Assembly (NCBI RefSeq): GCF_030815415.1
Contig: NZ_JAUSWW010000001.1
Location: 6,944,001 to 7,008,000 of the forward strand
Source: Streptomyces canus
GTDB taxonomy: Bacteria > Actinomycetota > Actinomycetes > Streptomycetales > Streptomycetaceae
Length of the DNA: 64,000 nucleotides
Direction: 5' to 3'
Numbering within the stretch: the stretch's first letter is position 1; each line of letters starts with the position of its first letter. Below the pieces are notes generated by a model. That model did no database searches and had not been told where the DNA came from. It was given only the letters and a program-made list of their open reading frames with translations. This document shows positions 7,604 through 15,238 of this stretch, in pieces. Made by a program: the position numbers and the translations under genes.

Positions 7604-8601
7604 GAGGAAGCGGCTTCGGTGCTCGGCGGGACCGTGGCGGGCGCCTTGTCGTGCCTGGCGAACTCGGTGAAAGCCAGGCGGCGTCGGAAGTCGGTGATGG
7701 TGTCGCACAGGCCGCGCTCCACCGGAGTCGTGGGCTCCCATTCCAGGAGGTCGCGGGCCAAGGTGATGTCCGGGCGCCGCTTTTCCGGATCGTCCTGAGG
7801 TCGGGGGATCAGCGTGATCTCGGAGGCGGATACGGTGAGTTTGCTGATCCACTGGGCCAGCTCGAGCATGGAGACCTCGTGCGGGTTGCCCAGGTTGACC
7901 GGTCCGCCATGGCTGCTGGCGAGCATCCGCACCAACCCGTCGACCACATCATCGACGTAGCACAGGGACCGGGTCTGACTGCCGTCTCCGGTGACGGTGA
8001 TCGGCTCTCCGCGCAGCGCCTGGCGAATGAAGGTGGGAATGGCCCGCCCGTCGTCCGGGCGCATCCGCGGGCCGAAGGTGTTGAAGATGCGCACGATCTT
8101 GGCGTCGACACCGCGGCTCCTGCGGTACGCCATGGTCAGTGCCTCGCCGAAGCGCTTCGCTTCGTCGTACACCGAGCGCGGACCGACCGGGTTCACATGG
8201 CCCCAGTAGCTCTCTGGTTGAGGGTGAATCAGGGGGTCGCCGTACGACTCGGAGGTGGAGGTCAGCAGGAATCGAGCACGCTTCGCGGCGGCCAGGTCCA
8301 GGGCGTGCCAGGTTCCGGCCGAGCCCACACGGAGTGTCTCCAGCGGCAGTTTCAGGTAGTCCGCGGGTGAGGCGGGTGAGGCCAGATGGAGGACTGCGTC
8401 CACCGGCCCCGGCACGTCCAGGCTCCGGGTGACGTCCCAGCGGCAGAACCGGAAGTGTCGCTCGCCCATGAGATGTTCGATGTTGTCAACGCTGGATGTC
8501 ATCAAGTTGTCCACGCAGACCACGTCGTGGCCCGCGTGGAGCAGTCGCTCACAAAGATGGGAGCCGATGAACCCAGCCCCACCCGTTACTACCGCCCGCA
8601 T
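7600..8601 (-). CDS. UDP-glucuronate decarboxylase / UDP-xylose synthase (extended SDR)
   Basis: The N-terminus has the NAD-binding G-G-A-G-F-I-G motif at residues 7-13. The catalytic Y-x3-K occurs as V-Y-D-E-A-K, preceded by [11 protein letters not shown]. The segment [12 protein letters not shown] is diagnostic of UDP-glucuronate decarboxylases rather than 4-epimerases, as is the later [10 protein letters not shown]. The enzyme would make UDP-xylose (via UDP-4-keto-pentose) for the downstream glycosyltransferases. It is first in a leftward unit, and the next gene starts within its stop codon. The length of 333 residues is typical. Confidence 0.9.
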   Translation of the reverse strand: MRAVVTGGAGFIGSHLCERLLHAGHDVVCVDNLMTSSVDNIEHLMGERHFRFCRWDVTRSLDVPGPVDAVLHLASPASPADYLKLPLETLRVGSAGTWHALDLAAAKRARFLLTSTSESYGDPLIHPQPESYWGHVNPVGPRSVYDEAKRFGEALTMAYRRSRGVDAKIVRIFNTFGPRMRPDDGRAIPTFIRQALRGEPITVTGDGSQTRSLCYVDDVVDGLVRMLASSHGGPVNLGNPHEVSMLELAQWISKLTVSASEITLIPRPQDDPEKRRPDITLARDLLEWEPTTPVERGLCDTITDFRRRLAFTEFARHDKAPATVPPSTEAASS

Positions 8602-8792
8602 GCAGGTCCTCTCGGCAGGCCCCGTCCAAGCTGGTGGGCGGGGGGCAGTGCAGTGTCATTGACGAAATTCAGGGAGATCTCGTGTTTCTCTATTGATCAG
8701 ATTTAAGTCGAATGGGACGGCAAGTACGTGGAAATGCCTCGCGGTGGAGCGGCCTTTCACCCGTCTGTCGTACTAGGAGAAGGGGCACGGAA
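8602..8792. promoter_or_regulatory. Divergent promoter region of the polysaccharide cluster
   Basis: This 191-bp gap separates two divergent transcription units. It contains an unusually AT-rich stretch (about 8654-8715) with TTGACG at 8657-8662, a plausible rightward -35 element. No well-spaced consensus -10 was seen, so exact start sites are uncertain. AGGAGAAGGGG just before 8793 is a strong ribosome binding site for the rightward gene. Nothing else coding was found. Confidence 0.4.
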
Positions 8793-9452
8793 ATGTCGGT
8801 ATCCGCTGCAGAGACGGCTCGCCGCCGGCCGGATGCGTGCCGTTGGCGGCGATGGGCGGGACGGGCGGCCAAACGGACCATCGACATGGTGGGGGCCGTA
8901 GTGCTGCTCGCGCTGGCGGTGCCGGTGCTCCTCGGGGCCGTCATCGCCGTGAGGGCCGACACTCCGGGGCCCGCGCTGTTCCGTCAGCGGCGCACGGGCT
9001 GGCATGGCAAGGAGTTCAAGCTCCTCAAGCTGCGCACCATGCAGCTCGGCTCCGAGGGGTTGCGGGTGGCGCTGGCCGACCGCAACGAAGCCAACGGGCA
9101 GCTGTTCAAGATTCGTGAGGACCCCCGTGTCACCCCTGTGGGGCGTTGGCTGCGTCGCTACTCCCTGGACGAGCTGCCGCAACTGCTCAATGTGCTGATG
9201 GGGCATATGTCATTGGTCGGCCCTCGGCCGTTGCCGGTCGAGGACTCGGTGTTCACCGGGGAGGCCCGGCGTCGCCTGCTGGTCCGGCCGGGGCTCACCG
9301 GCTTGTGGCAGATCGGCGGCCGGTCCGACCTCGTATGGGAGGACGCCCTGCGCCTGGACCTGGAATACGTCGACACCTGGTCGATCCGGAAGGACTTGGC
9401 CATCCTCGCGAGGACACTGCCTGTCGTACTGCGTGGCGACGGCGCCTACTGA
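8793..9452 (+). CDS. Polyprenyl-phosphate sugar-1-phosphate transferase (bacterial sugar transferase)
   Basis: This protein is a WcaJ/WbaP-type initiating enzyme that would move a sugar-1-phosphate from a nucleotide sugar to undecaprenyl phosphate. At 219 residues it has one N-terminal membrane helix (residues about 30-52) followed by the catalytic core: P-G-P-A-L-F-R-Q-R-R-T-G, K-L-R-T-M, the D-E-L-P-Q-L-L-N-V-L motif and L-V-G-P-R-P-L-P. V-R-P-G-L-T-G-L-W-Q-I-G-G-R-S-D closes the core. It lacks the long multi-helix N-terminal domain of WcaJ, so it is the short monotopic form. ATG 8793 was chosen for the AGGAGAAGGGG site. It diverges from the UDP-xylose synthase operon and probably starts the chain built by it. 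Confidence 0.92.
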   Translation: MSVSAAETARRRPDACRWRRWAGRAAKRTIDMVGAVVLLALAVPVLLGAVIAVRADTPGPALFRQRRTGWHGKEFKLLKLRTMQLGSEGLRVALADRNEANGQLFKIREDPRVTPVGRWLRRYSLDELPQLLNVLMGHMSLVGPRPLPVEDSVFTGEARRRLLVRPGLTGLWQIGGRSDLVWEDALRLDLEYVDTWSIRKDLAILARTLPVVLRGDGAY

Positions 9453-9469
9453 CACCGCCGGCGCCGAGC

Positions 9470-9497
9470 CGCGGCCACACGAGCGGATGTGGCCGCG
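9470..9497 (+). terminator. Hairpin terminator after the sugar transferase
   Basis: A perfect 10-bp stem (CGCGGCCACA at 9470-9479 paired with 9488-9497) encloses an 8-base loop, 18 bases after the sugar-transferase stop. There is no U-tract, which is normal for high-GC actinomycete terminators. Confidence 0.65.
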
Positions 9498-9539
9498 TGG
9501 ATCGTGGGAGTGGGCCATTGGGAGGGTCTTGAGACGTCT

Positions 9540-9640
9540 CGTGTTAGCCCCAGGGTAAATATCAGCATATAGAAATATATCGGTGATTCTTTGGCGGCGC
9601 TGCCATCCGGACACGAGAGCAGCTGGAAGATTGGTGCAAG
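9540..9640 (+). promoter_or_regulatory. AT-rich leader upstream of the secreted protein gene
   Basis: Bases 9555-9581 are an AT-rich island (TAAATATCAGCATATAG followed by AAATATATC) in otherwise GC-rich DNA. It is the best candidate for a promoter or regulator-binding region for the two-gene unit starting at 9641. No canonical -35/-10 pair or perfect palindrome could be assigned by eye. Confidence 0.35.
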
Positions 9641-10435
9641 ATGATCAAGCCTTCGCTGTGGCGGACCGTCCTGACTGCCACAGCCGCCACCTTCGTTGCC
9701 GCCGTACCGCTGGTGAACGCTCAGTCCGCGTATGCCGAGGTGCCCACGAATGTTTACCAGCCCTACCCACCGGAGTTGAGCACTGCCACGGTGCCCGCGG
9801 GTGGGGTGATCTACTTCGTCGCAGAGGGGTTCGAGCCCGGCGAGGTGGTCACCGCAGAGCTCGTCCCGCAGTCCTCGACCACCCTCAGCGGACCGTCCCG
9901 CAGCGGGGGCGGCGGAGGCGGCGGGGGCAAGTGCAGGGACCGGGACGCGACCTACCGGGCCAACGCGCGGGGCACAGTGTTCGGGTGCTTCCAAGTGCCC
10001 AAGAACACCCGTCCCGGTCCTTACCTGTTCACGCTCACCGGCGAGGAGTCGGGAAGCGTCTCCGCTCCCGTCATGGTGACGCCGAAGCATGGGCATGGGA
10101 AAGGGGGGCGAAACGCGGACGGGGCGAGCCTCCCCATGGAAGGTGGCGTCGAAGGGTACCCCGGCACCGTCAAGGTCGCCGGGAACGGAAAGACCCTCGC
10201 CCTGAGAACCGGTGCCGCCGTGGAGCAGCCTGGCTCCACCGGGACGAGCCAGCAGAGAGAGCTTGCTTTGGCCGACTACGACGCGACCAGTCACATGAGT
10301 GGCGGCACGGTGCCAACGGAGACCGACTCGGGCACGAATTGGGCGCTGGTGGGCGGGGCTGCAGGGCTGGCAGCCATTGCCGTCAAGACGGTCACGGTCG
10401 TACGGCGTCGTCACGCTCGCACGGAACAGGGCTGA
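9641..10435 (+). CDS. Secreted, membrane-anchored hypothetical protein
   Basis: This 264-residue protein begins with a Sec signal peptide: K/R near the start, a hydrophobic core L-T-A-T-A-A-T-F-V-A-A-V-P-L-V, and a likely A-Y-A cleavage near residue 32. The exported domain has an Ig-like or adhesin-like region with G-F-E-P-G-E-V-V, split by a run of eight glycines around residue 90, and one cysteine pair. The C-terminus has a transmembrane helix (W-A-L-V-G-G-A-A-G-L-A-A-I-A) and an R-R-R-H-A-R tail, so it should be held at the outer membrane face. It is not an LPXTG sortase substrate. It is probably cotranscribed with the DUF4012 gene and tied to the polysaccharide cluster by position only. 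Confidence 0.7.
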   Translation: MIKPSLWRTVLTATAATFVAAVPLVNAQSAYAEVPTNVYQPYPPELSTATVPAGGVIYFVAEGFEPGEVVTAELVPQSSTTLSGPSRSGGGGGGGGKCRDRDATYRANARGTVFGCFQVPKNTRPGPYLFTLTGEESGSVSAPVMVTPKHGHGKGGRNADGASLPMEGGVEGYPGTVKVAGNGKTLALRTGAAVEQPGSTGTSQQRELALADYDATSHMSGGTVPTETDSGTNWALVGGAAGLAAIAVKTVTVVRRRHARTEQG

Positions 10436-10448
10436 GCCGGCCCGCAGC

Positions 10449-12302
10449 ATGCGAATGCCGCGCCTCAGGAGACACCCCGAACCCCACAATGCCGACAGCC
10501 TGGTCCGATGGCTCCGTCGCCGTCGTGCCAGGCTGCTCGTGGCCGCCCTCGCAGGCCTGCCTCTGGCCGGCGCCGGGTGGGTCGTCATCACCGGCTTGCT
10601 CGCCCGCGACGAGCTGCTGGCCTCTCAAGAGGCCCTGAACTCGCTGCGACAGCAGATTGCCGCAGGTTCCCCCGCGGAGGTGTCCGCGAGGGGTGCCGTG
10701 CCGGTGAAGCAGAGACCCGACGCCGTCGTGCGCGCAGCTGCCGCACATGCCGCGCGAGCACACAGTCTCACCACCGGTCCGGCCTGGTACTCCGCCGCGC
10801 ACGTGCCCGTCCTCGGCGGTCCCGTCCGCACCGTGCGCGGTGCCGCGGAGGCTGCCGAGCGGTTGACCCGCGACGTGCTCGCCCCTCTGGCGGACACCGC
10901 CACCCAACTCGCCGCCGACACGGCGAAAGACGGTGGTCACCTGCGTCTCCCCGCGCTCCGCCGCGCCGCTCCGGCCCTCGAACGGGCCTCGGTCAGCGCC
11001 TCCGATGTGCGGAGCGAGGTCGACGAGTTGCCTCGTAGAACCTGGCTGCCCGCCGTCGACCGGTCCCGAGTCCGGCTCGCCCGGCAACTCGACCGGATCG
11101 TCCCTGCCACGGGCGACGCCGCCGCGGCGGCGCGTGTGATGCCGTCGATGCTGGGAGAACGGGGCCCACGGCGGTATGTGGTGGTGTTCGAGAACACGGC
11201 CGAGGCGCGTGGCACCGGCGGGCTGCCAGGCGCGTTCGCGGTCCTCACCGCGGACCGGGGCCGTCTGGCGTTCGAGTACTTCGGCAACGACACCGAGATG
11301 GCGGACGCTGTCGCGGCAGTCGACCTGGGCGACGAGTATGCCGCGTTGCACGGGCACAACGCCCCCACTACTACATGGGTCAACTCCAACCTCAGTCCGC
11401 ACTTCCCGTACGCGGCCCGTATCTGGACGGCCGCATGGGAGGATCGCACAGGCCAGAAGACGGACGGTGCCTTCGCCCTCGATCCCAGCGCTCTGTCAGG
11501 GCTGCTCGCCGCATCCGGCCCCGCCACTCTGCCCGACGGCACCGCGGTCACCGCTGCCAATGTCGTGGATCTCACCGAGCGCAGCAGCTACGCGGCCTAC
11601 TCGGACACCCGGGAGCGCAAGGCATTCTTCCTCGACGTGGCTCGCGCCGTCTCGGGAAGGCTCCTGGGGGTTGCGAACGATCCGCCGCGACGGACCGCGT
11701 TGTTCGCCGCCCTGAGCGGGCAGCTGAGGTCGGGACGGGTCAAGATGTGGAGTGCTCACCCGTCCGAGCAGCGTGAACTCCGGCGACGCCCGTTCGGCGG
11801 TACCCTGCCCGACTCCGCCGACCCGTTCGCCGGGCTGGTCGTCAACAACGCGGCCGGCACCAAGCTGGACTACTACCTGGACCGGCGTCTGGAGTGGGCT
11901 CCTGGCCGGTGCGTCGCAGCCGGTCGTGAGGTCACCGTGACCGTGGACCTCACCAACAGAGCACCGACCTCGGGACTCCCCCTGTATGTCACCCAGCGTG
12001 TGGACGCCCCCTCTTACCGGACCCGGCCCGGCGACAACCGTCTGCTGGTTTCGTACTACGCGAGTAAGGGGGCGAGGCTGGCCCAGGCGGCTCTGGACGG
12101 GCGACCGGTCATGGTGCACCAAGCTGCCGAGCGCGGTCACCCGGTCTACACCCTTGACCTGGAGCTGACCGCGGGTTCCACCCGCACCCTGGAGTTGCGT
12201 CTGCTGGAGAGCCCCTCAAGCCGCCCTCCTTTGCTGCTGCGCCAGCCGATGGTGCGGCCCTTGCGGGCCACCGTGCGGCCATACCCGACGTGTGGTGACT
12301 GA
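10449..12302 (+). CDS. DUF4012 domain membrane protein
   Basis: The product has 617 residues from ATG 10449. A basic N-terminus precedes a single membrane helix (residues about 28-48, L-L-V-A-A-L-A-G-L-P-L-A-G-A-G-W-V-V-I), leaving a large extracytoplasmic domain. The core contains Y-V-V-V-F-E-N-T-A-E-A-R-G-T-G-G-L-P-G-A-F, the recognisable DUF4012 motif, then F-P-Y-A-A-R-I-W-T-A-A-W and D-G-A-F-A-L-D-P. Such proteins recur in actinobacterial exopolysaccharide loci, but their biochemistry is unproven. It follows the anchored secreted protein by 13 bases, so both are likely expressed together. Chain assembly or export is only an inference from context. Confidence 0.85.
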   Translation: MRMPRLRRHPEPHNADSLVRWLRRRRARLLVAALAGLPLAGAGWVVITGLLARDELLASQEALNSLRQQIAAGSPAEVSARGAVPVKQRPDAVVRAAAAHAARAHSLTTGPAWYSAAHVPVLGGPVRTVRGAAEAAERLTRDVLAPLADTATQLAADTAKDGGHLRLPALRRAAPALERASVSASDVRSEVDELPRRTWLPAVDRSRVRLARQLDRIVPATGDAAAAARVMPSMLGERGPRRYVVVFENTAEARGTGGLPGAFAVLTADRGRLAFEYFGNDTEMADAVAAVDLGDEYAALHGHNAPTTTWVNSNLSPHFPYAARIWTAAWEDRTGQKTDGAFALDPSALSGLLAASGPATLPDGTAVTAANVVDLTERSSYAAYSDTRERKAFFLDVARAVSGRLLGVANDPPRRTALFAALSGQLRSGRVKMWSAHPSEQRELRRRPFGGTLPDSADPFAGLVVNNAAGTKLDYYLDRRLEWAPGRCVAAGREVTVTVDLTNRAPTSGLPLYVTQRVDAPSYRTRPGDNRLLVSYYASKGARLAQAALDGRPVMVHQAAERGHPVYTLDLELTAGSTRTLELRLLESPSSRPPLLLRQPMVRPLRATVRPYPTCGD

Positions 12303-12359
12303 CCGCTCGGATTGTTCCTCGCTCTTGGCACCCAGCCGCCTTGCCGCCCCGGGGTTCCC

Positions 12360-13010
12360 TCAGGCTCGGGATTCGAGCGTGAGGTGTTCACCGTCAAGGG
12401 GAATGCCCAGTACAGCTGTGGCGATCCGCTCCACCGGCTCGGCGATGCGTGCCGCGGTCTCCCGGGCCACCCGCATGGGGGCGCCGTAGGGATCAGCCAC
12501 GTCATCGTCGTCCGCACCGTTGCCGTCAGTTCCACGCCGTGCCGCGGCGCCCCTGACCAGCGCTGCGGCTCGCTCGGCAGGGTCCGTCGCACCCGCGGAG
12601 TCCTCCGGCCTCAGCAACCGGCCGAACTCACGCAAGGTGAAAGCCCGCTGCAAGGCCCACAGCGGAGACAGTCGCACGGCCGCCTCGCGGTGCTCAGTGG
12701 CAGCACCCAGCACCAGGTCGGCGTCCTCCACCAGTGCTGCGGTCAGTCGGCGAGCGAGCGCGCCGCAGGGGTCCCCGCCCAACTCGACGAGGAGGGTTGC
12801 CGCCGCCGGGTCCATGGGCGTTCCCGCCATGGCTGCGGTGCCGGCGCTGCTCACCCGGAAACTCTCCGATGTTTCTGGAGACGCGGCGAGCCGGGCCGTC
12901 AGCAGGCGCTCGGCCAGTGGGGAGCGGTGCAGATTTCCCGTGCAGACGATGAGCACGCGAAAATGCGCGCCCCTGCGTCCCGGCATCGGCGAGGCAGGGG
13001 AAGGGCTCAT
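12360..13010 (-). CDS. Low-molecular-weight protein tyrosine phosphatase (Wzb-like)
   Basis: The N-terminus carries the phosphate loop V-C-T-G-N-L-H-R-S-P, which preserves the CX5R nucleophile/arginine arrangement but has His where the family usually has a second Cys. The general-acid region appears late as V-A-D-P-Y-G-A-P. At 216 residues it is longer than the usual 150, with an insert between R-P-E-D-S-A-G and the acid loop. The start is ATG 13010 or ATG 12986; neither has a strong ribosome site. Such phosphatases typically control capsule or exopolysaccharide polymerisation by dephosphorylating a tyrosine kinase, and its place at the cluster edge fits. No kinase is in view. Confidence 0.85.
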   Translation of the reverse strand: MSPSPASPMPGRRGAHFRVLIVCTGNLHRSPLAERLLTARLAASPETSESFRVSSAGTAAMAGTPMDPAAATLLVELGGDPCGALARRLTAALVEDADLVLGAATEHREAAVRLSPLWALQRAFTLREFGRLLRPEDSAGATDPAERAAALVRGAAARRGTDGNGADDDDVADPYGAPMRVARETAARIAEPVERIATAVLGIPLDGEHLTLESRA

Positions 13011-13189
13011 GGGGGAAGTATCCCGCCACGTATGGTCGTCTGGGGCGCGCCTCACCGGGTGACCCGACGCAGGAACACGGATGCTGCCTCGGGCGTCCCT
13101 GTCGCCCGCGCGCCCGCAAGCAACGTAGGGAGAGCCGGACTTCGCCGAGTCCACCGCTCTGACCGCGCACAGCGGGAAGATCCGGCGGC

Positions 13190-13625
13190 GTAGGGCATGA
13201 CGACGACGCGGTCCTGCTCATCGCCCATACCCCGCCCACCGCTCCCGATGACGTGGCGACATGCAGTCTTCCCAGCGATCGCCGGGCGGCAGGGAAGGCA
13301 CGCGAATACGTCCGTGAGAAACTGGCGTCGTGGGGCTCGGACGACCTCGTCACCACACCGAACTCCTGGTCAGCGAGCTCGTCGGCAACGTCGTACGCCA
13401 TGCCGCGTCCCCCGGTGTCGAACCGTACGCCGCCTATGCGCGAAGCCGAGCCGACTGGAGGTTCGTCGAACTCCTCGGAGGGCACGACCGCATCATCTCC
13501 GCCGCAGGCTCGGTCGCCACTTTGCTCGAGTTGTGCGATGTGCTGCTTTGTCCGGACGAGCCGGTGCGGACGATTGACTTGGTGCTCGTGCCGAAGCACC
13601 GTCCCGGCGGCGGAGCTGTGAGTTT
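13190..13625 (+). pseudogene. SpoIIE-like phosphatase/ATPase relic fused to hydrolase-like tail
   Basis: One frame (13192 to about 13359) reads G-H-D-D-D-A-V-L-L-I-A-H-T, the end of a PP2C/SpoIIE domain, then C-S-L-P-S-D-R-R-A-A-G-K-A-R-E-Y-V, the start of an anti-sigma-type ATPase. A frame change at about 13355 continues it as T-E-L-L-V-S-E-L-V-G-N-V-V-R-H-A, the ATPase N-box. The following residues (A-D-W-R-F-V-E-L-L-G-G-H-D-R-I-I-S) instead resemble the C-terminus of an alpha/beta hydrolase. No usable start exists. This is a mosaic of decayed gene ends, not a functional gene. Confidence 0.65.
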
Positions 13626-13747
13626 CGCCTTGCGCGGTTGGACCAGGGCCCACCCGGTGGGCGGGGAGGAACACCGGACAGGCCCTGGTGGAGACTGGGG
13701 GTCTGGGCCGCGGGCGGACGTCGGGCGCCGAACCTGTCACGGGTCCG

Positions 13748-13924
13748 TCAGTCGCGGTGCAGCCGGACCGTGGTGTCCGTCCCTTCGGGGGTATGGGCGC
13801 CGAGGTCGAGCCCGATCGGAGAGTGGAGACGGGCGCGTTGCGCCGTTGCGGTACCGGCCTCCCGCAGGCGCTGGTTGCGGTTCTTGTGGGTACGACGAGA
13901 GCCCATCGCGCCGAAGATCGGCAT
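13748..13924 (-). pseudogene. XdhC-family C-terminal relic
   Basis: Reading leftward, the frame gives F-G-A-M-G-S-R-R-T-H-K-N-R, a basic helix, and L-H-S-P-I-G-L-D-L-G-A-H-T-P-E. This closely follows the Rossmann C-terminal signature of XdhC/CoxI proteins, which help insert sulfurated molybdenum cofactor. Only about 58 residues remain; the N-terminal half and any ribosome site are missing, and no xanthine dehydrogenase genes are nearby. It is best read as a stranded fragment in a decaying region. Confidence 0.65.
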
Positions 13925-14065
13925 GCGGGGGCGGGGCGCGTGGATTCCTGGACGGAATACGGGGGTGTCCACGCCTGGTGACCTTGGCCGGTACGCCGCG
14001 GCCGGGCTGGTAACGACCGCGTACTCACTCTCGTCGCGCGCCCGGCGGTGAGGCGGGTGCTGTGG

Positions 14066-14086
14066 GGGAAACTGATTTCAGTTCCC
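14066..14086. repeat. Imperfect inverted repeat upstream of the small hydrophobic gene
   Basis: GGGAAACTGA at 14066-14075 pairs with TCAGTTCCC at 14078-14086, with one bulged A. It lies about 80 bases before the start at 14169 and could be an operator or an mRNA hairpin. No promoter consensus was assigned. Confidence 0.35.
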
Positions 14087-14168
14087 GGATGCGTAGTGGA
14101 GAAACCATGGAAATCGACCGCGTCTTCCCGTATTCGCGGGGCATGCGGAGCGACGGAGGTTGATAACT

Positions 14169-14339
14169 ATGGTTCCCCTGCTTCTCGTTCTTCTGTTGGC
14201 TCTGATCCTCTTCGGTGCGGGTTTCGCGTTGAAGGCACTGTGGTGGATCGCCGTCGTCGTACTGGTCGTCTGGCTGCTCGGCTTCGTCATGCGCTCCGCG
14301 GACACGGGCGGCCGCAAGGGACGCTGGTATCGCTGGTAA
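14169..14339 (+). CDS. Small hydrophobic membrane protein (56 aa)
   Basis: The 56-residue product starts at ATG 14169 with a strong GGAGG nine bases upstream. It is almost all membrane: L-L-L-V-L-L-L-A-L-I-L-F-G-A-G-F-A-L-K-A-L-W-W-I-A-V-V-V-L-V-V-W-L-L-G-F split over two segments, then a basic tail ending R-G-R-W-Y-R-W. Very similar short proteins are common in Streptomyces and are often called stress-associated hydrophobic proteins, but the function is unknown. It converges on the hemerythrin gene and shares a strong terminator with it. The open frame, good ribosome site and characteristic tail support it as real. Confidence 0.8.
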   Translation: MVPLLLVLLLALILFGAGFALKALWWIAVVVLVVWLLGFVMRSADTGGRKGRWYRW

Positions 14340-14352
14340 TCCGTTAAGCGGC

Positions 14353-14400
14353 GACATGCCTGTGGGCCCCCGAATGCATCGGGGGGCCCACAGGCATGTC
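14353..14400. terminator. Bidirectional terminator with a 19-bp perfect stem
   Basis: Bases 14353-14371 pair perfectly with 14382-14400 around a 10-base loop. It sits between the convergent small hydrophobic gene (ends 14339) and hemerythrin gene (ends 14497) and should stop transcription from both sides. It is the strongest hairpin noticed in the window. Confidence 0.85.
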
Positions 14401-14496
14401 CCGGATCAAAATATCCGCCCGAAAAGACCGTGCAGTCAGCTACCGACTTCCCGGGAGTCACCTACGCGAGAGGCGAGGGCTCGGCAACGGGCACTG

Positions 14497-14988
14497 TCAG
14501 GAGGCGACGATGCGTCGCACATTGTCGACGTCCCCGCAGCCTGCCTTCAGCTGGCGCGCGCGCTCTTCCGTGAACGCCCCACCCAGCTCCTCCCGGCGTT
14601 CCATGGCCACGTTCTCGCGCGCTCCGTTGAGAATGGTGCGCTCCTCCTCGTCGGCGTGGTGGGTGACGGCCTGCACGAGCTCCTCCAGCTTCTCGTCCCA
14701 CTCCTGGGAGCCGACCTCGTCGACCTCCAGGAGTTCCAGAAGTGCCTTGTTGCCCTCCTCGTGCTCCTCCTCGCCGTGTTCCACCTCTTCGTCGTCGATG
14801 TTCTTGTAGCGCCTGAGGGCGGGATAGACCTTGGCCTCTTCCGCCAGCGCGTGCGCGATCAGCAGATCGGAGAATTCCCGGAGCGCGGTGGCCCGGTCGG
14901 CTTCGACGCTGCGCATCTGACGAAATAGATCCTCCATCTTCCGGTGGTCCTGGAGAATGAGTTCAACGACGTCTCGAGTCTGTGCCAT
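14497..14988 (-). CDS. Hemerythrin HHE-domain protein
   Basis: The 163-residue helical protein has the histidine/acid spacing of a di-iron hemerythrin: D-H-R-K-M-E-D-L-F near residue 15, H-A-L-A-E-E-A-K-V-Y-P near residue 47, H-G-E-E-E-H-E-E-G-N-K near 73, and H-H-A-D-E-E-E-R-T near 112. These supply the iron ligands for oxygen, NO or peroxide sensing or binding. ATG 14988 gives M-A-Q-T-R-D; ATG 15000, four codons upstream, is equally possible and has a purine-rich AAGAAAG before it. It is flanked by a small hydrophobic protein gene and a SigB-family relic, hinting at a stress-response locus, but no promoter motif was recognised. Confidence 0.88.
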   Translation of the reverse strand: MAQTRDVVELILQDHRKMEDLFRQMRSVEADRATALREFSDLLIAHALAEEAKVYPALRRYKNIDDEEVEHGEEEHEEGNKALLELLEVDEVGSQEWDEKLEELVQAVTHHADEEERTILNGARENVAMERREELGGAFTEERARQLKAGCGDVDNVRRIVAS

Positions 14989-15238
14989 GGGACTAGGCAT
15001 CACTTTCTTGCTGGGAAACCTTGCGGGGAATTCTTCCTGAAACCCACCCGGAATCCTGGTACCCCGTCCTGCGCGGTTCAGCAGGAGAGCTGACCATCGG
15101 CGAGCGGTGTTCTGATGTGTTGAGGCGAGACGTGGCGCGGGTGCGGAAGTCGTGGGCGTGACCACCGGGCCAGGGGGTAGAGGCGGCAGCGGTGAGCTGA
15201 AAGGGCCGGGGTCGGCAGGGCCGACAGGGGCGGGACAC

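Noticed and set aside
9641-10435. Sortase-anchored surface protein
   Set aside because: The C-terminus has a helix and basic tail but no LPXTG-type motif before it.
12362-13193. Rightward 293-codon frame over the phosphatase gene
   Set aside because: It is antisense to the phosphatase with its intact CX5R loop and has no family-like motif.
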